Under the pieces are notes generated by a model. The model worked only from the letters and a program-made list of their open reading frames with translations, had not been told where the DNA came from and made no database searches. A stretch of 64,000 bases of DNA from Steromphala cineraria (taxonomy: Eukaryota > Mollusca > Gastropoda > Trochida > Trochidae): assembly GCA_916613615.1 (NCBI GenBank), contig OU744732.1, forward strand, positions 30,080,673-30,144,672, in the 5' to 3' direction. Position numbers and translations under genes: made by a program. Shown here piece by piece: positions 11,901-26,900 of the stretch. The first letter of the stretch is position 1; each line of letters starts with the position of its first letter.

Positions 11901-14900
11901 TTTCTGGTATTCATCTACATTGTTGTAGAAACGTAAAACTCTTCTCCAGCAATGTTTCATTCAGAATCACTGTTTATCACAAAGACTTTTCAGGTCATCA
12001 CATGTGGCAGGGTGGGATTATAACTGTTGGCATAACTTGGCTAGAGGGATATCTCTTTGGCCGAACAGGTAGAGTGTCTGACTCTCAACCTGGATGTTCT
12101 GGGTGCGAATTCCAGTGAAGGTGATTTCAAAATCACATCTGTTACACACTCACAATCCAGAAGTCTATTTTTAACATTTATGAAATGAAGAACATTTCAA
12201 TGTGCCCTTGTTATTACCATGCTCAAAGATGACAAAGATCTGACTGGCTATATCCCAAGACGGGCCGCGCAAGCAAATCTAGCTTCTGAGCCCAGGGTAC
12301 AGATTAGTGGAGTTAGCGTAATGTTCGTTCCCTGGGACAGGATGATATAGATCTTACTTGGCCGCTAAAGGCAGTTACCGTAATCTAATTCAAACTTCCT
12401 TTGAACATTTCTGTAGATACTGTTCAAGTCTGTGTATAAGGGGATGCCAAACTATTGAAACAGTTCAAATTAATTTATCAATAATCATATGAATTTACAG
12501 ATACAACAAATATCAAATAAAAAAAAATATATATGATATAAAATCCAGTGTCAAACTGTCATACCTATTTCACTTTGTAAAAATAATGAACATTCACAAC
12601 CTATTACCAGTCAAACAAAATATCAACCATAAAATGGTATTTTATTACATCTAACACACTCCAATTGTTTTAAAACTTTGACCAAAACCTGTTGGTAGCC
12701 ATTTCAGCACTTCATTGACCAAATTTTATGACACTGATCTAGTAAATTAGTAAACCAATGTAAATACCAACCCTTATCGATCAAGCACTAGACATGCTAT
12801 ACCAATAAAGCAACAAACAGATCAAAAGGGTCATAGTCTTTTAACCGTGACAATAAAATGTCTGGCAAAATGTCATAAGCCAAAATTGTTAGCCACATGC
12901 AGGCTATCACAACAACTATAGTGATCAATTCTTAATCAATAAATCTTTAGCCTTATTGGTAAACTAAACTGGTAGCTGGTAAAAATATAAAGCCAATTTT
13001 AACTACAAATATGACAAAGTTGAAATTCACTACTTAATCTTTCAAAATATCAGAAAACCAAATTACCCAAATCGATGTGTCAAGGCAATATCACAACCTA
13101 CAAAATCCAGAGAAGATTTATGGATAATCTGGTGACATGTGATTCCAATAAACCCAACTCACAGATCAAAAGGTAACAGTCTTCTAACCGTGACCATAAA
13201 TCTGTTGGTAAAATGCCGTATCCTGATTTACTTAATGGTAAATCTATTGCTGGTTGAATGTGACCCGTGGACGTGAATGTATAGACATTTAGATCAGAAA
13301 TATTGATTTGATTTGGAGCTGACAGAAATAATAAGTGAAATATGATCTACAGGATGCCTGAATTATTTTAGGGTCGAGATGAAATAACGAGTTCACTGTT
13401 ACATTTCAGAGCCATAAAGTCGTTGAGTTTGTTCTTATGCATCCCATTTCTAAATGCTTTTTAAAGACTAGCTAAAATAACTAACTTCTTTGAATATAGT
13501 GGTACACAGAATGTTGGTGTTATTTGTAATATTAAACAACTGTGGATGTTTGTTGGGTGATTACCGTATTCGACCTAATAAGCGCCTTCTCCCTATACGC
13601 ACCCCCTTACGGTGCGTTTAACTAAAAAACATTAAGCGCCCACTCTCCAGGCATACCTTACACAACAAACCTATGAAATTGTACATAAAAAATGGTTTGA
13701 AGACTTGATTTCAGTCCACCTCTTTAATCATGCTACTTGGATTTATAACTTTTCACTAAAAACTATATGCAGTTTGAGAACATACAAACATTTCTATCAT
13801 TCGACTGAATGATTAAAACATTTTAATAAGCGCCCCCTCTTTCCAATTTTTTAACCGCTCAGGTCGAATACGATAATAACAATGCACCATTTCAAAAAAC
13901 CTAACTGTTTTGGAACAGTTCTATAGTAATTAGGTTGAAGAGCCGCTGTACTTTTTTGTAAATAAGCAAATGTGCTTGTATACATTTGGAAAATGTCTTC
14001 CTCACAACTTAATTGTCAGTAGTCAAATGTTTTATATTTTTGCATGTATGAATGTGCTGTACCCAGTTCAAAAGAGACGATTAAAAAAAATTTTAATGTG
14101 CTACAAGATGCCTAAAAACAAAACTGCGTACCTAAAGATAAAGTTTGAGTCTGATGAAGGGGGTCTAACCCCCGAAACATGTAACTGCAAAATTCAGCAG
14201 TTTAAACGTTTTTGGAGTGATGCAGTTATCCCCCTCTTTTTTTTAAAAGTTAAAGTTGTTTTCTGTATGAACCAATGAAGTATCTTAAGCAAACAATTCA
14301 GTCAAGATAAAAATAGTATTTACAACAGTACTATATCCTTTGTAACAAACTACAACAAGAGTTTCAAAACAAATGAATCATTTTCTATTAATTTTGTGAC
14401 TCATGGATTCTGTCCAGAACAATACAATTCTATCTTCTGGCGCCAAACCTCAAATTCTGATGTAATGTATCACCTTATTAATGATAAATACTTCATAAAA
14501 CAGTGACATTTACAAGTCATTGTGAGCAGGAGCATATAGGTACAAACATATAACTCACAAGTGTCATGAATCTATACTGACAGATCCAGAAATATGGTGA
14601 AGACTTCTGGGTAATTCTCTTTATAGCTACTGAACCTTTGTATAGTTCACAGTAATACCTGATGAACACAATAAGTACCCCAGGTGCTCAAATTAAAAGG
14701 AAAGTCCTATCGTTTTTTTTGTATAAAATTCATTCAACAAACAATTTGTGGCAATTCAAATGGGGGCTTTAGTTTTTGCAAATTCAAAACTTTTTTTTTC
14801 ATAATAATCCTTGACAAATCTATTTCAACAACCAACTGAGGATAAGATTTACAGTAAATATCATTCAAAAGTAAAATACAAATTTTAAATTATAACTGCA

Positions 14901-17900
14901 TAAAACTCATTAACAATTTTTTTTTACAATTCTTACATTTTATTATGGTCTTATAAAACTTACTAACTCTTAAATCTCCACAAACATGTCATGATGATGA
15001 ACAGGCCACAAAGATTAACCTTACTTATACATTGATCTACATTGTTGATGTTTGACAGTGAATGTAGATCTTACTTATACATTGATCTACATTGTTGATA
15101 TTTGTCAGAGAATTGTAGATCATGCTCCAGGCCAGGCTCAACAAGATTTATGAGAGAAGTTGATTGATTTCACCAGATGTTGTTGCACAGCCTGTGTTCG
15201 AGATCTGATCACTGCAACACATGGTTATCTCCTCCTCAAGTTTTAATATCGTAAATCTTATCTTGATCTAAAATTGGGCGGGAGTGTTTGAAAGTCTAAT
15301 TTTTAAAATTTAAAAGTCCATTTGAGTTCAACTGACATCATTCTAGATTTGAAGTTTAAAGCAGATTTCATGACGCCCTTTAATCAAATACTGTCAGAAG
15401 TCATTAAAATAGTCAACAAAAGGTATATTACAGGTGGGTGGAAGAAATAGTTTTGTTGCTAAGACCCAACTGAAAAAATTAAATCTGACACTCTTATTCA
15501 AACTTTTTTTGGAATGGGTCAAACCAGACAATTAATTGTACTTTCATATGTTCATACACAAACAGCAAAACTTTGTCATTGTAAGGAAAAGCTTATAATA
15601 TTGAGTAAAATTGTAATGTTGACAGTCAAATCATTTTCGTTCTTTTCATATGTTCAAACACTAACAGCAATACTTTGTCATTGTAAGGAAAAGCTAATAA
15701 TAATGGGTAAAACTTTAATGTTGACAGTCAAATCATCTTTAATTTCATCAATGTTAATGTTAAAGGGCCACCATAGAAAACAGACATTCCAAAATTTACT
15801 CAACATATATAACTTCTCTAAAATTTAGAAAATATAAAAAATTCAAAACTACATAACAGCAGGTTTGCACCAACTCAAACCTACACAATGAAAATATATT
15901 CAAATCAAACAAGTAATCACACCTCAAATAAGTTTGGTGGATAATCATAGCCTATTTCTGTAAACAAATCCTATCAAACGAGTAATCAGATCTCCTAATG
16001 CTCCAGTAATTACAGCACACTGAAGGGATAGGTACTTACTTCTTTATCGTCACATAGTAATTAGTAGGGCGTAATTAACACTGCAGGTAAGTCAAGGTGA
16101 AATTTCCCGTGCCAAGAACAAAACTCTTTTTGCGTAAAGTATGACCATATTTTATTTTTGAATTGAGAAAAACAAAACTTAGAGTAGAAGCATGAATATC
16201 AAATTCAAAATAAAACAATAATTATTTTTATTGCTTTATCCAGGGTACACAAGAGCATTGACGATAAGGAACACTATTCTTTACCTTAAAACCATTATAC
16301 TGTCAAATTCCAATTAGCCAATGCATCTTACTAAGTAAAAAATTTCACATGACTTTCAACAGTTAAAATAGAAAACATAAAATTTATTTTTACATTAAGG
16401 GCACTTGCATCGACTTGATCAAAAGCCATAAATGTCACATAAAACTATCGAAGTCTCTTTATCTGTTGATAAACAAGGAAGTTATAAAGAAATTTCAAGG
16501 TTGTTACTAATTTATAAACTTCAGCTTCACCATAAGTTAAAACTATCTTAACAAATCTCTAAACCTGATTCTAAAGATGTAAAATACTACTAAATCAACT
16601 TGCAAAGCTAGCCAGACGTATTTGAACCTTAAGTTTTGGACAAAATGATAATCTATTTACTCTTGAAATAACAATTTTAAAAGAGATTTATCAATAAAAT
16701 TGGCACCTCCTTAATAATAAAAATAATATATATGATAATTCATACATGCTCAATCAAATTTACTGTTGAATGAAAATATTATTCTGAAAATAACTGCTCA
16801 AAATAGTCATATTTCCTAATACAAACACATTTGAATATCTGAGTTTACTCCTTTTGATTCTTCAAAGCAAAATTGGAAATTATATTTTAACAGGACAGAG
16901 ACGCAGTTAAAATGCAAATGCATCTGCAAAACATACTGCATAATGAAGCAACTCTTTAAGAGCTGTACCGAGCAATTAAAATGACACAAAATCTCCTCAA
17001 CATTGCTTCATTATCATAAACACTCTGATGTTCCATGAAACATGCCTTGGGGTTAGGCAAGGCTGACTACTGCCACCCTCTTATTTTAAACAAATTGTAG
17101 AAAATGTCACTTTTTGAGTATTCAAGATTTCATTGCCTTTAGAATTATTGCTAAAGAAAGGAAGTCATATTTTGATTTTTCCAGTAAATTACAAGTATCT
17201 ATATTTAGAATATTAAGATAATGGTAATTGAAATAAAGGAATTAAAAAATTGATACTGAATACAGAATTTCTGCTTATTCATATAAGAACATACAATGTT
17301 CTTTTTTCCCCCTAGTAAAAAAAATGTTATTGCGATTACATACTACTGAAAAAGTATTAATCTATGAATAAATTTAATGAATCATTGAGAAGCCTCATGC
17401 ATGACACACAACATGCTTTGTCACCTAATACTTTCAGATCAATTTCAATGAATGAATCTTAATTTGAAACAATCTAAACATAACAAAAAGTATTAAAATA
17501 CATAATGATATGGAAAAGTACATTGAATACTATAAATAAAACCTTCATAATAGGCGGACATACATTATGATATATTAAAAATATTTGTGATGAAAAATGT
17601 CAAGAGTCTAAACACTTCCCAATATCTTTGATCTTTAATATTGATATCTATTCCAGAGGACCGTTTTGAATCATTTAATTTGTTAAAGAGTTATGGTCCA
17701 TCACAGAATGATTTGAGATTATTCAGTTAAGCATATATAATGAATAAGTTACTGTTTATTTCTATTTATCTATGATCCAGGACTGATCACAATGCCATCC
17801 TAGCTAATGACTGAAATATTGCCCAAGCGTGCTGAACAATAACTCACTGTTCAAAATGTCACTTTGTCATATCACAATGATAAATTGCATAATCAATTCC

Positions 17901-20900
17901 CCAGTATTATAGACCCAAATCAAGTTGAAAGATAGTGCATATCTGCTGTCTAACATTCGAAGCAATAGAATATTAAAAGATTATACAAACATTTTTACAA
18001 AACATATACAGATATGTATAAAGAGGGCTCAGGCATAGATATATATACTCTGACAACTCCCATGAAGAAAATGAGTGGGTGATCAGATATATAAATGGTC
18101 TTCTGAATGGCCTTTCATTTCTATTCATAAACAGACAGCCTGTTTAACTCCACAGTGCTTGGATAGCCTTCCATGTAACACATATATGCATTTGGCTGTC
18201 ACAGGGTTAACTCTTTGAGTGAGTGTGGGTGGGTATGTGATAGATAAGTCACAAAATTTGAATACATTAATATTTCAAAATTTCTTTTGTTATATTTTAT
18301 TTTTCTTGTTAAATTAAATTCCTAAAGTATACTGAGATTAATAATCATAATAATGAGGAAGAGGAATCAATGGATGACAACCTCTTTATTCATGTTAAGC
18401 GACGTTTTGACACAGTTCCTTGTGTCGTTGTCAAGCGAATTGTGTCGTTAATTTATCATAGTTTGAAATTTATGAAAAGATCAAAATAAATCAAGTAGGA
18501 TGTCTGCATAATATAATGCATTATTAAAATGTTGAAATTTATCAAAATGATTCCATTCTTCAATATTCTGCAAAGGAGGCAAGCTACTGACAGTTAAATT
18601 GCAGTCTGTGGGTGTTATTCATGTTATATTTGGAGATGGAAGTTAATCACAAAACATGGCTGACAGGAGAGTATATAGGAGTGGTTGAAGATATAAACTT
18701 CTATTAACAGCAAATGAGAACTATTTGTACATACTCAAGGACCCCCCTTCATTCATACTTATCGCCAAAAATACAGGAGTGTCATGATATATAATTGCAT
18801 CATTTTGAATCATTTCAAAGACTTCTGAAAATCAAGGCAGTGTATACATATGCGCATGCATCACTTATCCTTGCAGAGTGAACAAACATTATCACTACTC
18901 AAAAGCTATAGGTAAAAGGTTTTAGGTATCAAAACTACTATTGGTTACATAATCAATTTAAGAACCTTGATGAACAGCTTAGCATCGAAAAACTAAGGAA
19001 ATCACCAAATCCTCAAAATATAAAAAAAATAGAGCCATTAGCTCTGTAGCTCATCAGGCTTCATATCAATTTTGCTAAAGGGTTTTGGCCATAGGTTCAC
19101 TAAAACTGTAAATTATAATCCTCACAAGTCTAGGAGCCTGTACACAAGATTTCACCTTTCTTGGCCTTATGCTTCTGGAGAAGAAGTTTATTATACAGAC
19201 GGACAGACGCAGGACACCATGCCATGCCATAAGCCCATCAGGCCTTTCAGGCCATATAAGCCTAAAATTTCAGGACACCATGCCATGCCATAAGCCCATC
19301 AGGCCTTTCAGGCCATATAAGCCTAAAATTTCAAATAACATCCGATCGATCCTGGAGAATGAGGTCAAAACGGTGGAGTCGGAATGTATATCCAGTTTGC
19401 ATGACATGTTCAGATCTATCCCCATCAAGCAATGCCTCGGTGAATTATTTATTTGCAAGGCATCAAGATAGTGAATCAACCCCGAACAGGTAATTGGCAT
19501 CGAACAATAATGACAGAACGATGCACAAGCAATGGAAAGAATTTCATGGATATTGACTTCTTGGTATGCGACAGATATATAAGGCAGGAAGAAACAGAGT
19601 AGAATATACTTGGAGGTGGCTTTTTATATTATGTGATGTCTCAGTGTTTCACAAATTTTCTGAACAATGAACAAATAATAACAATAACTTTAAATCATAG
19701 TTCAACATTTATGAGAAGATAAAAATAAGTATGATTTATAGATGTAGACCCATTTTTTTTATTATTGATTTTATTTTTACCAAAGTTGGCTCAAAGGTTC
19801 TCCGATTAAAGGCATTTCTTCTGGTACCAATTTTTTGCCCATATATATATTTGTGGAATCTTTGACTTTGATAACAGCCTAGGTTTGAAAACTTTCGAAG
19901 ATCACTCTTTCAAACCAAGAAAAGTATGATACACAAAACTATTTTTTTCGCAACATTGCAATATACAATATTTTTCTACAAGAAAGTAATTTTTTCAAAA
20001 TATTATCAAATATTCAAATATATGATAACTCATAAACAAGATGATAACTCTTTGAAACAGTTAACTATTTTCATAAAAAGTTGGTAAATAAAACAATAAT
20101 GCATGAAAAATACCCATCATAGTTCGGAATATGCATCATCACAATTTGTACAGATCCGAGTTTCAATAATTTATGAAAGTAAGCATTAGGAACGGCGTCA
20201 AGACAGAATCTTTACACATGAGCCTATGAATTGAAAAATGCTTATAATAATGATATTACAATTTACAGGATAAAAAATCTCAGTTACAATGGTAAACAAG
20301 TATATGTTAAAGCATTTGTTCTGGAAGTTGGACAAAATTCTTCAGAGACCAAATCTAGTAAAATGACAAATATTTCTGACACATATTGTACCAACCTGAA
20401 AGCAGATGTTGCTAGGCCTGCAAGATATGAAATGGACGACCTATCAAAAACCATCCGAGTATGATAACAAGACAAAATGGTCTGACCCCAAAACATCCCT
20501 CCAGCCAGATAAAAGATAACAGATTTGCGAGTCTGACAACGCCCATTTCATGTCATCACATCATAACAATCTTGCTGACAAGCTTCACTGTCAATCATCG
20601 CTTCAAACACGCTCTGTTAAATGATAATGGTAATTATTATTCAACTTTTGATTTTACCCTAACAAAGTTTTGTTTAATGATAATGGTAATTATTATTTAA
20701 CTTTTGATTTCACCCTAACAAAGTTCTGTTAAATGATAATGGTAATTATTATTTAACTTCAGATTTCACCCTAACAAAGTTCTGTTAAATGATAATGGTA
20801 AATATTATTTAACTTCTTTTTATCACAAACAATGTGAATTATTTTTTGATAATAAAATATTGTAAGATGGTTTCACCCTAACAAATGTTGATTATTATCT

Positions 20901-23900
20901 GAAAATATGAACACAATAAAATCTTACATTGTTGATGGTAATTATTATTTAACTTATGATTTCACCCTAATAAATTATATTTATTATTTGATAATGTAAA
21001 CATTATAAAATGATTTCACCCTAACAAATATTAATTATTATCTGATAATATAAACATTATAAAATCTTACACTGTTCACAATTTTGTTGACAAATTGTTA
21101 TCATCGTACATAATCTTTTATTCATTATTTGTTGCTTATTAGAAAAATAATTGGAGAAGTGTTCAGTATGATGGCCCGAGTTCAAATCTCAGTGGATATT
21201 TCAAAATTTGTGATCTGGCCTGTGTTGTATCTATGAGCAAGGTACTTCATCCACATTGCACTCAGTTCAACATTCTTTACAAATGGGTACATGACCATGG
21301 GAAGTGAAGTCCTTGTTTATTGTTGCCATTTAGTGGCATCGGAAATATTCTTCTTCTAGGGTAATAATACAAATCTGTGTGCTTATTTTACTGCAATAAA
21401 TCAGATACTATTTTGTGAAACAACACATGAAGAGAACCTGAATAACACTACTGCAGAAAGAAGGCCTGTAACACTCTGTATGCTTTACATTGTTATGAAA
21501 CCTGAAGATGACAGGTGAATCTTGACAAAATGTAATGAAGATACTATTTTTATTTCAAGATTTAAAATAATATTTTGATTGTTCTAATCAAGTATTGAAC
21601 AAAGAAGATTTAAAATGTTCTTAATTGGAATTTTCGTCATTGAAGTTCTGAAAGCAATTACTTAACTTTAAAATCTAATAAATGATCGTTTAGCCAAATT
21701 AATATTATGAAACATTCTGGTTGTTCTTAATTAGAATTATCATCATTGCACTTTTGAAAGCAATTAATAAACTCTAAAATCTTATAACTGATCTACTATC
21801 CATAATAATATTATAAAACATACAAGCAGATGAAGTCATATATCAAAACTCTTTCAGGGTATATTTCAATGTACAGGTAGTTTACAGTATGAAACCACAA
21901 TATATAACCTAGATAAGCAGTTCCTTTCATAAATGTTAAAGAAACAAACTGTTGTCAAGGCAATACATTCCTAATTAATCATCCAATTAACACAGTGATC
22001 AAAGAGATGAGAGATGAAAGTAATCAATTACCTGAATATATTGTTAAGCGACCTCAGGTAAAACGACCTTCCACCCACAGGTAATCCAATCAAAAACCTT
22101 ATCAAAATAACCGTCTCAATACTACTTGATAATTTTCAAATCCAAACTTTCTGCCACGAAGACGATAAAGGTATTCCTCCCCCGACTTAACACACCTTGA
22201 TTAACGATGTTGCCAGCCAGGTGAGAATAAGATTAGTCTACCAGCTGTTTACCAAGTGAACTCAACCGGGTCAGTCCATTTCAATGTCAAGGGGAGACAG
22301 GTGGTGTATGGTCTTTGTACAATTTATGAAAGGATTGAAGAGTTGACATTTGAAGCTTTTCATATAGCTAAAAGGGTGTTCCATGGCTAATGCATAGGTG
22401 TACGCTTGATTTAAAAACATCTTTATTCAATAAAGAATCTGGTTCAGTGAACATGAGAAGTGTGAGCCGACAGAAAAGTGAAAGTGCATTAGTGCTAATC
22501 GTCCTTGAGAGATTAATCTCGGAAGATTTGTGCTCTTTTGAAGCACAAATTAGAAAATAATGCAATTTTGAGAAGGATTTCCTTATTTTGAAGAGTGTTG
22601 AACTTACAAACAATCAAGAAGAATCAAAAAGAGAAAATTGTCACTGCTCTTTGAGTCTCAAATTTACCAAAAAATTCAAAAATTATACATATTCAAATTA
22701 TTTTTTAACTTTTCTTCTTTTGTTCTGCACTATGGTTGAAATATATGGACAGGGTTATTTTGTACACAATCACAATATGTAAGTAAGTAGGTAAGTAATA
22801 AGTCTGTTGCCTCAGATATCTTTATTTTGTCAAGTCATGAATGCATCGAAAAAATAAAATACTAGTAGTTACTTTGCCCAATTGCTGCTGAACATAAAAT
22901 ATTTCTAATATTTTATCTTTAATCTCTTCAGGGGTAATCCATGATTGTTCCCTATGTAGAAAAGCTGTGTTTCCTGTAAAATGGCTGCACTGAATGGTAT
23001 AGCAGTAATCAAATCAACAGCTTCAGTGTTAAATGTTTGCCATGGGTGACTGCACACAAGTCTCACATAACATGAACACAGTGATGAAAAACCTTGGACC
23101 TAAACACTCACCCTGCCGAACACCTACGTAGCCTGGTGATGTTAACTGCTTACATTATGATGATGCTAGTCTGAACAAGTTTGAAAGAAACCACATCTGT
23201 ATCATATATGTAGAGTGTAACTATACAGTTTCATAGGCCCCAAGGAATGAGGATGTTGCAATATCATTAGCTACCGGTAATATCATTGAACTTTTCAAGA
23301 TTCTATATAAGTAAATTTCAGATAAAAAGCTATTTCATTATTGAAATAAATCATAGATACAGGATCAATCTGAAAATAATACCTGATAATAAGTGCAAAC
23401 TTGCATTTGATTAGGAACTGACTATTTGAAGAAAAAAATTCAAAGCAGAAGAGAAACTCTACAGACATGCTTGTTCTCATAAGTGTCATTTTGCTCTTTT
23501 TCTTATTGCAATTTTCATTGATATCATAATGTTTCTTTTCCCCCAAAAAACACATCAAGAGCCTTTGTCACATAAAACAAGCAGTGTTTGTGAAACACTG
23601 ATGTCCCCCCTGATGCCAAGGTAATGGTCAAATACTATGACCTCATCCGAAAGGTCTAATCATGATAGATGCACATGTGAAATAACATGGTCTACCCCAA
23701 AGCAATCAAAAGTTGTCACCAAGGGGTTAAAGTTTCTTGTGACAGACAGACAGACAGAGACAGACAAATAGACAAGGTAAAAACAATAAACACCTTGATT
23801 CTCTGATTCGGGTGCAAAAAAACCCTCTCTTGTTAGATATACCAATAAACAAATGAATTTCTTAATATATCAATTCTACTAAAAGCTCCTCAAGAGATTA

Positions 23901-26900
23901 ATCAGAAAACTCATTGTCAATCATCCCTTACCTGAACAGAGCCACGTCATATAGGTTTTTGCAAAGAAGGTCAAACTACCTTTGTAACTTTATCCCCCGG
24001 ACATATGTCAACAAATATGACTGACTGTTTCAATGCAAGGCACGGCACTGACATACATAACCGTCTATATATAACATGCTCATAATACAGCAAGGAGTCC
24101 ATATACTTACATACATACATTCATGCATATATATAAAGGGGTGCTACTGTGAAGGTTTCATATCCGTTTTCAGAAGAATACAAAACCTTTTATAGCCTTA
24201 TGTATATGAATATCCTCTTTTCATTTACCTCCCTAAAACAAGTTTGTACATAATCTTGTATATAGGCACAAACAGATCCGAGGGTACATGTTCAGGTTAA
24301 AAATACCTCATATACCTGCAATATGAATCTTTTATCGGTACATATTTCAACATTAATGAATTAAATTTGTACACAAGACATCATCTATTTGATTTATAAA
24401 CATGTCATTTGCATCTCATGTACTATGCTTGTTGAATAGAACTATCTTACTCCACCTTTCAATTCCTTATCAGTTTTCATTTAAACACTTACTGTTAAAC
24501 GCCTCAATTTGTAGACATACAAGAGTAAATCCCTGGATTTCATGTATAAAACAAGATATTTATTCTGTTTAATAATTGTAATATTTCTATAAGAAATACA
24601 AATATTTGGAATCTTAAAAATCCCCAGGTAACTGATCTAACAAATTCCCAATTGACTCTTTACGGAAATTACAAAAAGTTTAATAACTTGAATCTTTAAT
24701 AAATCAAGCAACTACAAACATACCCTTACTTTCAGAAATGTATTGTTACAATACATTAAGTAAAATTCTGATCTTTGTTAAAGACCTGCTGAATCTGAAA
24801 AGATTTTTAAATCCTTGGTTTGCTTCAGTGTTATAAAGATAACCTTACAGTTAACTCTAACACTCAATGCTAAAATCTCCATTTTTTACACACATTTGAA
24901 AAAAAATGATGATGCATTTCATGGATAAAACAAGAGAGATTAATACGATGTTTTCTATTCCTAATATTATTAACTTAACTGTCTCAACAAAGCATTTATT
25001 TATAAAACGATATATTTATTCTATATTTCCAATATAACAAATATGTAAATTAACAGTCTCAACAAATTAACCTTTGACTGTAATAACTTTACTTATTACC
25101 TTTCATTTTGATGATTTTCATTGTAACCGTCCTACATATTCGCATAGTATCCTGTTCAACATGAACACCTGAGATTTATTCAGTCCGCTCTGCTATGCAC
25201 CTCATGTATATATACAAAGCCTTATGCATAGAAATATACACACAAAGTATTGGAGCTTTTGATTTAGGTTGTCATAGTAACTGGATTTATGTGATGATCA
25301 GTATTTGTACTGAATGTACTGAACCATTGAAGGTAGAAGTGAGATTTACTATTAGGTAAAACAGACAACCAAATGATAATTATCAAAATAATATCTATCA
25401 CTACATTATCAAAAAAGAAATAATTAATTTTTCATACTTCATTCTGCTAAATAAACAGATGCAAGGAGTAATATATAGAGATTATTACCCGAGGAGGTGT
25501 GTCATATGACTTTTACTAAATGAGTGTGAAATTTTGTATAACCCGAGCAAGAGCGAGTGTTAGACACAAATTGCACAAGTTTTGTAAAAGTCATATGACG
25601 CTCTTCCGAGGGTGATAATTTCTTTATTTCCGATTCTATTCAATTCAGTCTCTTAGAAATATCCAGGAAATGGCCCGTTTCCCTTTTGACGGCCGACGAC
25701 AGTGATGTCACGAACAATGGTGTTATGACATCACAGATGTGAATATATGGGACGTCGTGCTACAACCATCAGTGCTAGGCAAAAGTGATATGTGCACATG
25801 TGCACATATGGAAAATATGTCACTGTTTATGGCTCACCATATAGGTAATAAATTAAATTATTGTCATTTATAAAATAAACAAATTATGCCTGATTTGTCA
25901 CTTGCTAGTTTGACTACAAAGGAATATTCTATGATGGATAAGTAAATGTGAAGAGGTTTAATAAAACTACATTTATAATGGCAATTTCATACAAATTGAA
26001 AGTGGAAGCTATAGAAGCTGTGGCATGTAGAAGTTTTGGGAGGATACCAGTAATTCAATACATGATCCCCATCCAGCTGGTCTGATCACATTGTATACAC
26101 AACACAGACTCTCTAAGCTGGGAGGATACACCTTCACTAACTCAATTAGAGGAATCAACGTGGTGGGATACATTTGAGAATACTTTCAGTTCTAACACTT
26201 GGGTGACAGAATCTGATATCTTACAGCTGGTTCAAATGCCCTTGGATATAAATACCCAGAACAAATATAGACACCTGAGAGAGTTCATTTGTTTTTATAT
26301 CTATAGATTTAATTTAACAAACACGAAAACTTCAATATGAATTAAATCCTCATCAATTGAATATTGACATTTATTTTAAAACAATCATTAAAAATGTAGT
26401 TCTTGAAAACATTTATTAAGTCTTGACAATGTTACAACCAATTTGTCTACTGAAGAGAATTTAAGACAAAATGAGAACTTTATTAGAACCAAAAACACAA
26501 TCTGTGCTTTTAGCAAATGCCATTTGATTAGGAACAAGATTCAAGAACATTGAAGAAATCTCTCAAGGATAAAAACTCCATAAGTGTTCAAGAACAATCC
26601 TTATAAACATTTGGAAAATTTTTAAGAATATTAAACAAGAGAAATTTTCAATAATTTTGTTTTAATATTTCAACTTAACAAGTTTTCATGGACCATTTCA
26701 TTAATTGTTTATCAACAACAACAACCATTAATCATAAATTACAAACACATAGTTGTCTCTGAAGATGCCTCAACGCAATTAATAACATTGGGGCCTGAAT
26801 AAGTGTATATTAGAGTAAAACTTGGTTTCTGTTATTTTGCAATTCAAAACAAAACTACAAATCTGTGCACTCTAGTATTCAAACCTAATTTCATAGTCCT

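Noticed and set aside
12045..12120. A tRNA gene
   Set aside because: A- and B-box-like sequences are present but the acceptor and T arms do not pair cleanly and the body continues as repeat; called a SINE.
19072..19471. Overlapping plus-strand ORFs as a gene
   Set aside because: They run through a 61-bp tandem duplication of a dispersed repeat, which explains the open frames.
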